Source of the DNA: Pedococcus dokdonensis
GTDB lineage: Bacteria; Actinomycetota; Actinomycetes; Actinomycetales; Dermatophilaceae
Direction: 5' to 3'
Assembly (NCBI RefSeq): GCF_900104525.1
Contig: NZ_LT629711.1
Location: forward strand, 2,356,001-2,420,000
Length of the DNA: 64,000 nucleotides
Made by a program: the position numbers and the translations under genes. A model generated the notes under the pieces. It did not search any database. It was given only the letters and a program-made list of their open reading frames with translations, and had not been told where the DNA came from. Every line of letters begins with the position of its first letter. Position 1 is the stretch's first letter. Positions 1-8,903 of the stretch are shown piece by piece.

Positions 1-753
1 GAACCGCACGAAGAGCGGGGCCCTGGCCTCCAGCGACCAGTAGGTGCGCCACCGCACCAGCCGCTGGACGGCCGGCCAGCGGGCGAACAGCCGCTGGCGC
101 GCCGGGCTCCACTCCTCGTCGCGCTTGCTCATCGTCCACGCCGCGGTGCGCTGGAAGACCGTGGTGTGGGCGGCGACCGGCGCGACCGCCGGCACCAGCT
201 GCACCGCGCTGGCACCCGTGCCCACCACGCCGACCCGTTGCCCGGTCAGGTCGGTGCCCTCGGGCCACTGCGCGGTGTGCGCGAGCGTGCCGGCGAACGA
301 CGACAGGCCCTCGATCTCGGGCAGCCTGGGTTCGTGCAGGGCGCCGGCGCCGAGGACCAGGGCGTCGCAGGTCCACTGCCGGCCGTCGGCCACGGTCAGG
401 GTCCACCGGCCGGTCTGCTCGTCGAACTCGGCCGCCCGCAGGTCGGCGCCGAACTCGATCCGGTCGCGCACGGCATACCGGTCGGCGACGGCGCGCAGGT
501 AGGACCAGATCTCGCCGGCGCTGGCGTAGTCGCGGGACCACCGCGGGAACTGCGCGAAGGAGAAGGAGTAGAGGCGCGACGGGACGTCGCAGGCGCAGCC
601 GGGGTAGCGGTTGTCGCGCCAGGTGCCGCCCACCTCGTCGGCCTTCTCGAGCACGACGTAGTCGGTGTCGCCGCGCTGGGCCAGCCGGATCGCCATGCCG
701 AGCCCGGAGAACCCGGTGCCGACGATGGCCACCCGGTGGTGAGGTGTCGCCAT
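1..753 (-). CDS. Baeyer-Villiger type flavin monooxygenase (3' end cut by window edge)
   Basis: About 251 N-terminal residues are visible; the C-terminus lies beyond position 1. It has the layout of FAD- and NADPH-dependent class B monooxygenases: a first dinucleotide-binding GTGFSG at residues 12-17, the Baeyer-Villiger fingerprint FxGxxxHxxxW at residues 153-163 (F153, G155, H159, W163, followed by P), and a second GTGASA at 178-183. Such enzymes insert oxygen next to ketones, turning cyclic ketones into lactones or linear ketones into esters; the substrate cannot be read from the sequence. The gene is divergent from a TetR regulator 53 bases away, with a palindrome between them, so substrate-induced derepression is likely. 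The family assignment is firm and the substrate unknown. Confidence 0.88.
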   Translation of the reverse strand, partial: MATPHHRVAIVGTGFSGLGMAIRLAQRGDTDYVVLEKADEVGGTWRDNRYPGCACDVPSRLYSFSFAQFPRWSRDYASAGEIWSYLRAVADRYAVRDRIEFGADLRAAEFDEQTGRWTLTVADGRQWTCDALVLGAGALHEPRLPEIEGLSSFAGTLAHTAQWPEGTDLTGQRVGVVGTGASAVQLVPAVAPVAAHTTVFQRTAAWTMSKRDEEWSPARQRLFARWPAVQRLVRWRTYWSLEARAPLFVRF

Positions 754-760
754 GGCCGCC

Positions 761-779
761 AACTTACCATCAGTAAGTT
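761..779. promoter_or_regulatory. TetR-type operator palindrome
   Basis: A perfect inverted repeat, AACTTAC - CATCA - GTAAGTT, 19 bases, lies in the 53-base gap between the monooxygenase start (753) and the TetR start (807). It begins 8 bases upstream of the monooxygenase start codon and is clearly richer in A and T than its surroundings. Its position and shape fit binding of the adjacent TetR dimer and simultaneous control of both divergent genes. This is inferred from position and symmetry only. Confidence 0.7.
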
Positions 780-806
780 GGCGCGGCTCCACGGTAGGGT
801 TGCCCC

Positions 807-1472
807 GTGTCACCCACTCGCTCCGCCCCCTCCGCAGCCGCCACTGCCCCTGCCTCCGCACCCAGGCACCGGGTGCGGATGCCGCGCGCCCAGCGCGAGG
901 AGCAGATCCTGCGGATCGCCGAGGAGGTGTTCGCCGAGCGCGGGTTCCAGGCGACCACGATGGAGGACATCGCCGAGCTGGTCGGCGTCACCAAGCCGCT
1001 GATCTACGAGTACTTCGGCTCCAAGGAAGGCCTGCTGTCGGCCTGCATCACCCGCGCCCGGACCCAGCTGCGGGTGGCGACCGAGGCGGCCTGGCAGGCC
1101 ACCGGGGAGGACGCGCCGCTCGAGGAGGTCTTCCGGGCGGGGGTGCGGGCCTTCTTCGAGTTCATCGACGAGCACGCCAACGCCTTCGTGCTCATCCAGC
1201 AGGAGGGCGCGGTCGCCTCGCAGGCCAGCCCGCTCATCGAGAGCATCAGGGAACAGCAGTCGGCGGCCACGATGGCGACCTTCCGGCAGGCGCCGGCGCT
1301 CGCCGCGGTGCCCGACGAGCTGCTCGAGGGCTACGTCGAGGTGATCATCGGCGCGTGCGAGCGGGTCGCGGTCTGGCGCACGCGACGGCGGGGGGTCAGC
1401 ACCCAGCAGGCGACCGACGTCGTCGTGTCGACCGTGTGGTCGGGGCTCGACGCCCTGCTCCCCCGCCGCTGA
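807..1472 (+). CDS. TetR/AcrR family transcriptional regulator
   Basis: This 221-residue protein has the TetR N-terminal helix-turn-helix at about residues 30-77, including the segment TTMEDIAELVGVTK and the recognition-helix end LIYEYFGSKEGLL, which is strongly typical of the family. The remaining C-terminal part would be the helical ligand-binding and dimerisation domain. The GTG at 807 gives a 24-residue Ala/Pro/Ser-rich extension before the domain; an ATG at 879 is an alternative start that removes it. It is divergent from the Baeyer-Villiger monooxygenase, with the palindrome at 761-779 between them, and is the probable local repressor. It ends 10 bases from the convergent ppx gene. Confidence 0.9.
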   Translation: MSPTRSAPSAAATAPASAPRHRVRMPRAQREEQILRIAEEVFAERGFQATTMEDIAELVGVTKPLIYEYFGSKEGLLSACITRARTQLRVATEAAWQATGEDAPLEEVFRAGVRAFFEFIDEHANAFVLIQQEGAVASQASPLIESIREQQSAATMATFRQAPALAAVPDELLEGYVEVIIGACERVAVWRTRRRGVSTQQATDVVVSTVWSGLDALLPRR

Positions 1473-1482
1473 GCCGCCCGGG

Positions 1483-2442
1483 TCAGGGGCGACCGGCGAC
1501 GGAGAGCGCGATCCCGTCGAGGATGTCGTGCTCGCTCGTGACCACCCGCTCGACACCGAGCCCGGCCAGCCGCTGCACCACCTGGTGCCAGACGAGGGCC
1601 CCCGCCCCGATCACGTCGACGCGACCCGGGTGCATGAACCCCAAGGCCGCCCGCTCGGCCCGGGTGAGGTGCAGCAGGGACTGGCACGCCGCCAGGACTG
1701 TCTCGGGGTCGAGCTCGGTGAGGTGGATCCGTTCCGGGTCGTAGGCGGGCAGCCGGAGGGCGTGCGCCGTGATCGTCGTGACGCTGCCGGCCAGCCCGAC
1801 CAGCGCCCCGACACCGGTGAAGTCGACCCGCTCGGCCGCGAGGTCGATCGCGGCCTCGATGTCGCCGACGGCCGCGGCCACCTCGGCATCCGTGGGCGGG
1901 TCGGAGCGCAGGTGCCGCTCGGTCATCCGCACGCACCCGACGTCGACCGAGCGCGCCGCCTCGACGCTGTCGGTGCCACGGACGAACTCGGTCGAGCCAC
2001 CGCCGAGGTCCACCACCAGATAGGGACCGGGTATGTCGTGCGCCCGCAGCTCGCCGGTGGCGCCCGTGAACGACAGGGCGGCTTCCTCGTCACCGGAGAT
2101 CACCTCGGGGGCTGTCCCGTAGTGGCCGAAGGCGGTGCGCACCCCGGCGACGAACTCGTCGGCGTTCGACGCGTCGCGCGACGCGGAGGTGGCGACGAAG
2201 CGCACGCCGGACACGCCCAGCTCACGGCACTGCCCGGCATACTCCGCCGCCATGGCCAGGGTGCGCTGCATGGCTCCGGGGTCGATCCGACCGGTGCGGT
2301 CGACGCCGTAGCCGAGCCGCACGACCTCCATCCGTCGCAGGACGTCGACGAGGGTGCCCCGCTCGGGGTCGACGTCGGCGACCAGGAGGCGGATCGAGTT
2401 GGTGCCGCAGTCGACGGCGCCCACTCGGGTCGGGCCGCTCAT
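1483..2442 (-). CDS. ppx: Ppx/GppA family exopolyphosphatase
   Basis: The 319-residue protein starts with the actin-like ATPase-fold phosphate-1 motif AAVDCGTNSIRLLV-like (here GAVDCGTNSIRLLVAD) and carries the second phosphate loop VVDLGGGSTEFV and the later LVGLAGSVTTITA glycine motif, all typical of exopolyphosphatase / guanosine pentaphosphatase proteins. It would release phosphate from the ends of polyphosphate or hydrolyse pppGpp. At about 320 residues it is the short two-domain form common in actinobacteria. Its ATG shares one base with the stop of the upstream DUF501 gene (TGATG), so the two are translationally coupled. The ftsB - DUF501 - ppx order matches the M. tuberculosis Rv1024-Rv1026 order. 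Confidence 0.93.
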   Translation of the reverse strand: MSGPTRVGAVDCGTNSIRLLVADVDPERGTLVDVLRRMEVVRLGYGVDRTGRIDPGAMQRTLAMAAEYAGQCRELGVSGVRFVATSASRDASNADEFVAGVRTAFGHYGTAPEVISGDEEAALSFTGATGELRAHDIPGPYLVVDLGGGSTEFVRGTDSVEAARSVDVGCVRMTERHLRSDPPTDAEVAAAVGDIEAAIDLAAERVDFTGVGALVGLAGSVTTITAHALRLPAYDPERIHLTELDPETVLAACQSLLHLTRAERAALGFMHPGRVDVIGAGALVWHQVVQRLAGLGVERVVTSEHDILDGIALSVAGRP

Positions 2443-2987
2443 CAGCTGCTCGCGGGGGTAGCGCCGAAGGTGGCGGTGGGCACGCACGAGCCGGCCGCCC
2501 ACCAGTCGTCGAGCATCGCCAGCGCCTCGTCACCCAGCGGGTTGACGCCCGGGCCGACCGCGAGCGAGTGGGCGACGAGGACGTGGAGGCACTTGACGCG
2601 GGTCGGCATGCCACCGGCCGAGATCCCGTCGATCTCGTCGACCTGACCGAGCTCGCCGCGCCTCGCGAGGTAGTCGTCGTGGGCCGCGGCGTAGGCGGCC
2701 GCCAGCTCGGGGTCGTCGGCGAGCCGGTCGCTCATCTCCCGCATCAGACCGGTGGACTCGAGCGTCGAGATCGCCCCGGTGAGCTTAGGACACGTCGCGT
2801 AGAAGGTGGTCGGGAACGGCGTGCCGTCGGGCAGCCGCGGCTCGGTGCGGAGCACGTCGGGCTGGCCGCACGCACAGCGGTGCGCGACGGCGGCGACACC
2901 ACGCGGCACCCGACCCAGCTGGGCGTGCACGGCGTCGAGGTCGGCCTGCGTCGGCTGGTCGGTCCCGGGGTCCGGTCGGTCGGTCAC
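2442..2987 (-). CDS. DUF501 family conserved protein
   Basis: This 181-residue soluble protein belongs to the DUF501 family found between ftsB and ppx in actinobacteria. Visible features are the cysteine-containing segment AHRCACGQPDVLRTEPRL near residue 40, the run PFPTTFYATCPKLTGAISTLES and the C-terminal GMPTRVKCLHVLVAHSL segment with conserved Cys and His, which could bind a metal. The function is not established. A GTG start at 2987 is chosen because it overlaps the stop of ftsB by four bases (GTGA); a longer in-frame reading exists but runs back into ftsB. It is coupled at its other end to ppx, sharing one base. Confidence 0.88.
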   Translation of the reverse strand: MTDRPDPGTDQPTQADLDAVHAQLGRVPRGVAAVAHRCACGQPDVLRTEPRLPDGTPFPTTFYATCPKLTGAISTLESTGLMREMSDRLADDPELAAAYAAAHDDYLARRGELGQVDEIDGISAGGMPTRVKCLHVLVAHSLAVGPGVNPLGDEALAMLDDWWAAGSCVPTATFGATPASS

Positions 2988-3679
2988 TTGGACGAGGTGC
3001 CCGGGGAGCTGCCGGTGGTCGCGCCGGGCGTCTCGTTCGCGCCGGGGCCGGCATCGGCGACCTGCACCGACTCCCAGAGCTGGCCGTACCACGGGTGGTC
3101 GCTGGAGGCGGCCGGCGCCGTGGCCACGCCGGGAAGGGTCTTGGTCGAGGGCTTGCCGTCGATGACCGTGTAGCTCTTCTCACCGACCTTGACGAACTTG
3201 AGCCGCTCCCGGGCCTGCTGCATGACGTAGGCGTCGTCGTTCCAGCGGGCCTGCTCCTTCTGGAGCTCGGTGACGCCCTTGCGCTGCTCGCTCACCTGGC
3301 CACGCAGGGCGTCGATCTCCCCCTGCTGGCGCAGGTAGGAGCGCAGCGTGGGCACGAGGGTCACGGCCAGCAGCACGAAGATCGACGCGAGCACGACCAC
3401 CCGCATCACGCCGCGCGAGCTGCGCCGCTCGGGTGGGACCGGCGAACCGGCCACCTTGCGGGCCGCGCCCGACGCCGTGGCGCGCGACCGACCGGGTCCG
3501 GCCCCGGGACGAGCCGAGGCGGCACGGGCGCCGCCACTGCGGGGGCCGGCACTGCGGGCACTGCCGCTCCGGGCGGTGCCGGGACGCGGCGATGCATTGC
3601 GCGGCGGGGCCTTCCGGGGCGCGTCCGAGCTGCGGCCGGGCTCGTCCCGCCCGTCCGCACCGTGCCCGTGGTCGGCCAT
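2984..3679 (-). CDS. ftsB: FtsB/DivIC-like septum formation initiator
   Basis: This 231-residue bitopic protein has a long cytoplasmic N-terminal region rich in Arg, Pro, Ala and Ser (about residues 1-90), one membrane segment (VVVLASIFVLLAVTLVPTL, about 95-113), then a coiled coil (LRQQGEIDALRGQVSEQR and onward) and the FtsB-like segment ending in RERLKFVKVGEKSYTVI. FtsB proteins join FtsL and FtsQ at the division septum and help activate septal wall synthesis. The start at 3679 is the ATG that opens the basic N-region; longer in-frame readings extend into eno. The coiled coil is followed by a Pro/Gly/Ser-rich tail. It sits between eno and DUF501, as in other actinobacteria. Confidence 0.9.
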   Translation of the reverse strand: MADHGHGADGRDEPGRSSDAPRKAPPRNASPRPGTARSGSARSAGPRSGGARAASARPGAGPGRSRATASGAARKVAGSPVPPERRSSRGVMRVVVLASIFVLLAVTLVPTLRSYLRQQGEIDALRGQVSEQRKGVTELQKEQARWNDDAYVMQQARERLKFVKVGEKSYTVIDGKPSTKTLPGVATAPAASSDHPWYGQLWESVQVADAGPGANETPGATTGSSPGTSSK

Positions 3680-3704
3680 CGTCAGTCCCTGTCCGGTCCG
3701 GGCC

Positions 3705-5048
<1,344 letters not shown>

Positions 5049-5149
5049 CTACCCGGCCACACCCCACCCGGCGACGACCGACCCGCACCGTGGACGCACC
5101 CGCCGAACCAGCCCGGCGGCATACCCGGAGGCGGGTGGCCGCGTGGAGG

Positions 5150-6073
5150 TCAGACGAGGGACTGGTATGCCGTCGCGAGCGCGGCTCCCAGCCGCGCGTT
5201 GTGGCGGACCAGGGCGATGTTGGTCTCCAGGCTGGCGCCGTCGGACAGCTCCACGATCCGGCCCAGCAGGAACGGGGTGATGTCCTTGCCGTGGATGCCC
5301 CGTTCGTCGCACTCGGCCAGCGCGCGGTCGATCAGCACGCCGATCTCGGCGGCCGGGATCTCGTCCTCGGCCGGCACCGGGTTGGTCACGGCGATGCCAC
5401 CGGAGAGGCCGAGCGACCACTTCGCCCACATCATGGCGGCGACGTCCTCGGCGCCGTCGGCCCGCATCGGGGCCGCATGACCGCTCTCGCGGGAGTAGAA
5501 CGACGGGAACTCGTCCGAGCCCACGACGACGACCGGCACCCCGAGCGTCTCCAGCGACTCGAGGGTGAGCCCGATGTCGAGGATCGACTTCACGCCGGCA
5601 CTGACCACGGCCACGTCGGTCTGGCCGAGCTCGGTCAGGTCGGCGGAGATGTCGAAGCTGGTCTCGGCGCCGCGGTGGACGCCGCCGAGGCCGCCGGTGA
5701 CGAAGACGCGGATCCCGGCCAGGGCGGCCAGCCGCATCGTGCTGGCGACCGTCGTCGCCCCGTGCGCCTTGCGGGCGATCACGTAGGGCAGGTCGCGCAG
5801 GCTCACCTTGGCGACGTCGGGATGGGTGGCCAGGGTCTCGAGCTCGTCGCGGGTCAACCCGATCCGGGGCACGCCGTCGAGCACCGCGATGGTGGCCGGC
5901 ACCGCACCGCCGTCGCGGATGATCTGCTCGACCTCGAGGGCCATCCCGACGTTGCGCGGGTAGGGCATCCCGTGGCTGATGATCGTGCTCTCGAGCGCGA
6001 CGACCGGCTGGCCGGAGGACAGCGCCTCGGCCACCTCCGTCGTGAGCTGGAGCATGGGGTGGGGCGTGGTCAT
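5150..6073 (-). CDS. psuG: Pseudouridine-5'-phosphate glycosidase
   Basis: This 307-residue protein matches PsuG/YeiN, which reversibly cleaves pseudouridine 5'-phosphate to uracil and ribose 5-phosphate. Key segments include VALESTIISHGMPYP near the N-terminus, KAHGATTVASTM with the lysine expected to attack the sugar, VFVTGGLGGVHRG, and SAGVKSILDIGLTLE. Length is normal for the family. Its ATG overlaps the stop of the upstream kinase gene by four bases (ATGA), making a two-gene pseudouridine salvage operon psuK-psuG. The pair is inserted between mazG and eno in the core block. Confidence 0.94.
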   Translation of the reverse strand: MTTPHPMLQLTTEVAEALSSGQPVVALESTIISHGMPYPRNVGMALEVEQIIRDGGAVPATIAVLDGVPRIGLTRDELETLATHPDVAKVSLRDLPYVIARKAHGATTVASTMRLAALAGIRVFVTGGLGGVHRGAETSFDISADLTELGQTDVAVVSAGVKSILDIGLTLESLETLGVPVVVVGSDEFPSFYSRESGHAAPMRADGAEDVAAMMWAKWSLGLSGGIAVTNPVPAEDEIPAAEIGVLIDRALAECDERGIHGKDITPFLLGRIVELSDGASLETNIALVRHNARLGAALATAYQSLV

Positions 6074-7290
6074 GCGTTCTCCCTGGTCGAGCGGGTGCGG
6101 GGGGTGGTTCTCGAGGTGCGCCGGCTCGAGGTGCCGGGACCCGAGGCGCGCGGCGGGGCGGCGTCCTGCGCCTTGCGGAGCTCGGCGTCGACCAAGCGGG
6201 GGGTGAGGTCGGGCCGGACCGTCTCGGGGCTGGCGACGGTGAGGGCGGCGGCCATCTGGCCGAACCGGGCGGCCTCGACCGGTCCGTCGCCCCGCATCAG
6301 GGCGTGCACGAACGCTGCCGTCATGGCGTCCCCGGCCCCGGTGACGTCGACGGCGCGCACGGCTGGGGCGGGCAGGGTGACCACCGTGGCCCGGCCCCGG
6401 TCGTCCAGGGTGCTGAGCAGGCTCCCCCGGGTGCCACGACGCACCCAGACGGTGCGGACGCCGACGTCGTGCAGCCTGCGCGCCGCCCGGGCGATGGCCG
6501 GGCGGGTCTGGGCCACCCGCTCGCCGACGATGGAACCCAGCTCGTCGAGGTTGGGGGTGAGCGCGAGCACCGGTCGCTGTGGCGACAGCAGGTGGCCGAG
6601 AGGTCGGGCCTTGGCGACGCTCACCGGGTCGATCACCACGGGCACCTCGACGGCCGCCGCGAAGTCGAGCAGCCAGGCGGCCGGCGCCTCGGGGATGTTG
6701 CCGTCCAGGACCAGCAGGGTCGCGTGGCTGAGCAGGTCGCGCGAGGCCATCAGCTGCCGCACGGTGAGGCGGTCGGTGGCGCGCATGTTCGACACCGCGA
6801 CCACGAGCTCGCCGTCGGTGTCGAGGACGGCGAGGTAGGTGCCGGTGGCGTCGTCGGTGGGGATCAGGTGGTCGACCAGGACGCCGGCCGCGCGGGTGGC
6901 CGCGACGACCTCCTCGCCGAACGAGTCGCTGCCGACCGGGGCCACCAGGTGGGTCGGGCTGCCGAGGCGGGCGAGGTTCTCGGCGATGTTGCGCCCCACG
7001 CCGCCGGGAGTGCTCATCGCGAGGCCGGGGTTCGAGGTGCGCAGCTCGATGGCGTGGGTGGAGTGCGCCTTGATGTCCATGTTCGCGCCGCCGACGACGA
7101 CGACCGAGCGGTCCTCGGGGCGGACGATGTAGCCGCGCCCCAGGATCGCCCCCTTCTTGGTCAGGTTCGAGAGGTGGACCGACACCGCCGCTCGGGTCGA
7201 CCCCACCCGCTCGGCGATCGCGGCGGCATCCAGCAGCGGCTGGGATCGGAGCAGGTCGACGATGTCCCGCTCACGGTCGGTGAGGTTCAT
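6070..7290 (-). CDS. psuK: Pseudouridine kinase with N-terminal winged helix-turn-helix
   Basis: About 406 residues. Residues 1-55 form a DNA-binding winged helix (TDRERDIVDLLRSQPLLDA, then IAERVGSTRAAVSVHLSNL), and the rest is a PfkB-family sugar kinase with the entry motif VVVVGGANMDIKA and the C-terminal ATP-binding signature AVDVTGAGDAMTAAF. The anion-hole and catalytic Asp (GAGD) are intact. PfkB enzymes of this kind phosphorylate pseudouridine before PsuG cleaves it. The HTH fusion suggests the enzyme is its own regulator. The ATG at 7290 is chosen because the longer reading has no domain support. The C-terminal 35 residues are basic and unusual. An inverted repeat at 7293-7323 lies directly upstream. 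Confidence 0.9.
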   Translation of the reverse strand: MNLTDRERDIVDLLRSQPLLDAAAIAERVGSTRAAVSVHLSNLTKKGAILGRGYIVRPEDRSVVVVGGANMDIKAHSTHAIELRTSNPGLAMSTPGGVGRNIAENLARLGSPTHLVAPVGSDSFGEEVVAATRAAGVLVDHLIPTDDATGTYLAVLDTDGELVVAVSNMRATDRLTVRQLMASRDLLSHATLLVLDGNIPEAPAAWLLDFAAAVEVPVVIDPVSVAKARPLGHLLSPQRPVLALTPNLDELGSIVGERVAQTRPAIARAARRLHDVGVRTVWVRRGTRGSLLSTLDDRGRATVVTLPAPAVRAVDVTGAGDAMTAAFVHALMRGDGPVEAARFGQMAAALTVASPETVRPDLTPRLVDAELRKAQDAAPPRASGPGTSSRRTSRTTPRTRSTRENA

Positions 7291-7292
7291 GT

Positions 7293-7323
7293 TTGGAACT
7301 CTAAAGGCTGCTTGATCTTCCAA
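7293..7323. promoter_or_regulatory. Inverted repeat before psuK, candidate operator
   Basis: TTGGAA at 7293-7298 and TTCCAA at 7318-7323 form inverted half-sites with a 19-base spacer, in an unusually A/T-rich stretch only a few bases before the psuK start codon. Because psuK carries its own DNA-binding domain, autoregulation through this site is a natural guess. The spacer also includes CTTGATC, which could overlap the promoter. No experimental support. Confidence 0.45.
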
Positions 7324-7334
7324 GCAAGGGTGGA

Positions 7335-8315
7335 TCAGTGCGAGTCGAGGGCCCGCAGCGCGCGCCGCAGCTCGGCGTCGACGTCGACGCCGTCAGCGCG
7401 AGCCCGCGCCAGCAGCGCGAGGAGCTCCGCGCCATACCCCTCCCCCTCGGGGAGCGCGCCACGACCGGTGCGTTCCCAGCGGGCCAGCACCTTGTCGGCG
7501 GCGAGCAGGCTGGGCAACGACCTCGGTATGCCGTGCAGCAGGCCCTGGTGCCCGTCCTCGCCACCGCCGTGGGGAGCCTGCGCAGCCTTGGCCGCGCGCT
7601 CGTCGGCCTTGATCTGCTCCCAGGCCCGCTCGACCTCGGCGGGCGTGGAGGCGTCGCCGTCGGCGAAGACGTGAGGGTGCCGGCGGACCAGCTTCTCGAC
7701 GATGGCGCCGGCGACGTCGTCCACGTCGAACGGCTCGGTGCCGTGCTCCTGGGCCACCCGCGCCTGGAAGACCACCTGGAGCAGCACGTCGCCGAGCTCC
7801 TCACGGATGTGGTCGCGGTCGCCCGACTCGATCGCCTCGGCCGCCTCGTGGCTCTCCTCGATCAGGTACTTCACCAGCGACTCGTGGGTCTGCTCGGCGT
7901 CCCAGGGACAACCACCGGGCGAGCGCAGCCGGTCCATCACCGCCACCAGGTCGAGGAGCCTCGAGCCGGGCACGTCCCACGACGCGACCAGCACCTCAAC
8001 GTCGGGCGGACTGCCGAGCCGCGAGACCTCGGAGGCGATGGCGTCGGTCAACCCCGGGTCGCCGTCGGCCGACGCCACCCAGACCAGGCTGCCGCCGGCC
8101 GCGCGATCCATCAGGGTCCGCGCCAGCGAAGGAGCCGAGAGGTCGCCGAGGTGACCCACCGGCACACCCGCCTCGTCGACGGCGAGCGCCAGCGGTTCGG
8201 AGTCGTCGCGCGCGAGGACCGCGTCGGCCTCGTCGAGCGCCTGCCAGGCAGCGCGGGTGAACAGTCCGGGCGCGATCCTCGGGCTGCCGACCAGCAGGGT
8301 CAGCCGTCCCGCCAC
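7335..8315 (-). CDS. mazG: MazG-family nucleoside triphosphate pyrophosphohydrolase
   Basis: The 326-residue protein hydrolyses non-canonical or excess nucleoside triphosphates to monophosphates and pyrophosphate. The MazG domain starts near residue 128 with LVAVMDRLRSPGGCPWDAEQTHESL and carries the metal-binding helices with EESHEAAEAIE and the later REELGDVLLQVVFQA. A long N-terminal segment (about residues 1-120) resembles the degenerate methylase-like extension found in actinobacterial MazG proteins. In this block it lies between mfd and eno, as in M. tuberculosis (Rv1020-Rv1023), with psuKG added in between. It starts 7 bases after the SurA-like lipoprotein ends. Confidence 0.93.
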   Translation of the reverse strand: MAGRLTLLVGSPRIAPGLFTRAAWQALDEADAVLARDDSEPLALAVDEAGVPVGHLGDLSAPSLARTLMDRAAGGSLVWVASADGDPGLTDAIASEVSRLGSPPDVEVLVASWDVPGSRLLDLVAVMDRLRSPGGCPWDAEQTHESLVKYLIEESHEAAEAIESGDRDHIREELGDVLLQVVFQARVAQEHGTEPFDVDDVAGAIVEKLVRRHPHVFADGDASTPAEVERAWEQIKADERAAKAAQAPHGGGEDGHQGLLHGIPRSLPSLLAADKVLARWERTGRGALPEGEGYGAELLALLARARADGVDVDAELRRALRALDSH

Positions 8316-8322
8316 GGTCGGC

Positions 8323-8871
8323 TCAGCCCGCGGGAGTGGTGGGCGCCTGGGTGGCGGGGACCGCCGGCTCGTCCGCGATCCAGTTCGGCTTGCTGGCGTC
8401 GAAGCGGACGTTCTTGGCGTCGAAGGTGCCGTAGCGGGGGTTCATGGTGACCTTCGCCTGGCGCGCGAGCCCGACCACCTTGCCCTGCTCCTCGGTGGTG
8501 AGCTGTTGCGAGGCCAGACTCGACTTGACCAGCTCGAGGGTGGCGGCCGACGGGTCCTCGATCTCGGTGATCGCGGCCTTGGCGGCCGAGTCCGACAGGC
8601 CCTTGCCGGACTCGTCGGCGACCTCGTTGATGAAGCCGGCCATCACCAGGCTGGACAGGGCGTTCGCGCTGTTGAGCGAGGAGTCGGGGTAGGCCTTGGT
8701 GATCTGGCTGGTCGCCTCCTGCACCTCCTGCTCGGTGATCCGGTGGCCGTTGACGACGGCGGCGGTGTCGGCGGTGGCGCAGCCGGACACGACCAGCACA
8801 CCCGCGGCGGCGGCCGCCACGATCGACCCACGCAGGATGCTGGCTGCCTTCACGGGATGGCCCTTCGTCAT
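8323..8871 (-). CDS. SurA-N-like secreted lipoprotein
   Basis: Around 182 residues with a lipoprotein signal: a basic start, a hydrophobic stretch (SIVAAAAAGVLVV) and a lipobox VSGC near residue 30. The mature part contains ATADTAAVVNGHRITEQEVQEA, the usual opening of SurA/PrsA-type peptidyl-prolyl isomerase N-terminal chaperone domains, but there is no parvulin domain, so it is a chaperone-like domain only. An alternative ATG at 8907 overlaps the stop of mfd (ATGA) and would lengthen the n-region; the 8871 start has GAGAG about 9 bases upstream. It sits between mfd and mazG. Confidence 0.75.
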   Translation of the reverse strand: MTKGHPVKAASILRGSIVAAAAAGVLVVSGCATADTAAVVNGHRITEQEVQEATSQITKAYPDSSLNSANALSSLVMAGFINEVADESGKGLSDSAAKAAITEIEDPSAATLELVKSSLASQQLTTEEQGKVVGLARQAKVTMNPRYGTFDAKNVRFDASKPNWIADEPAVPATQAPTTPAG

Positions 8872-8903
8872 GTACCGCTCTCTCTCACTGTCAGTCGCCA
8901 CGC

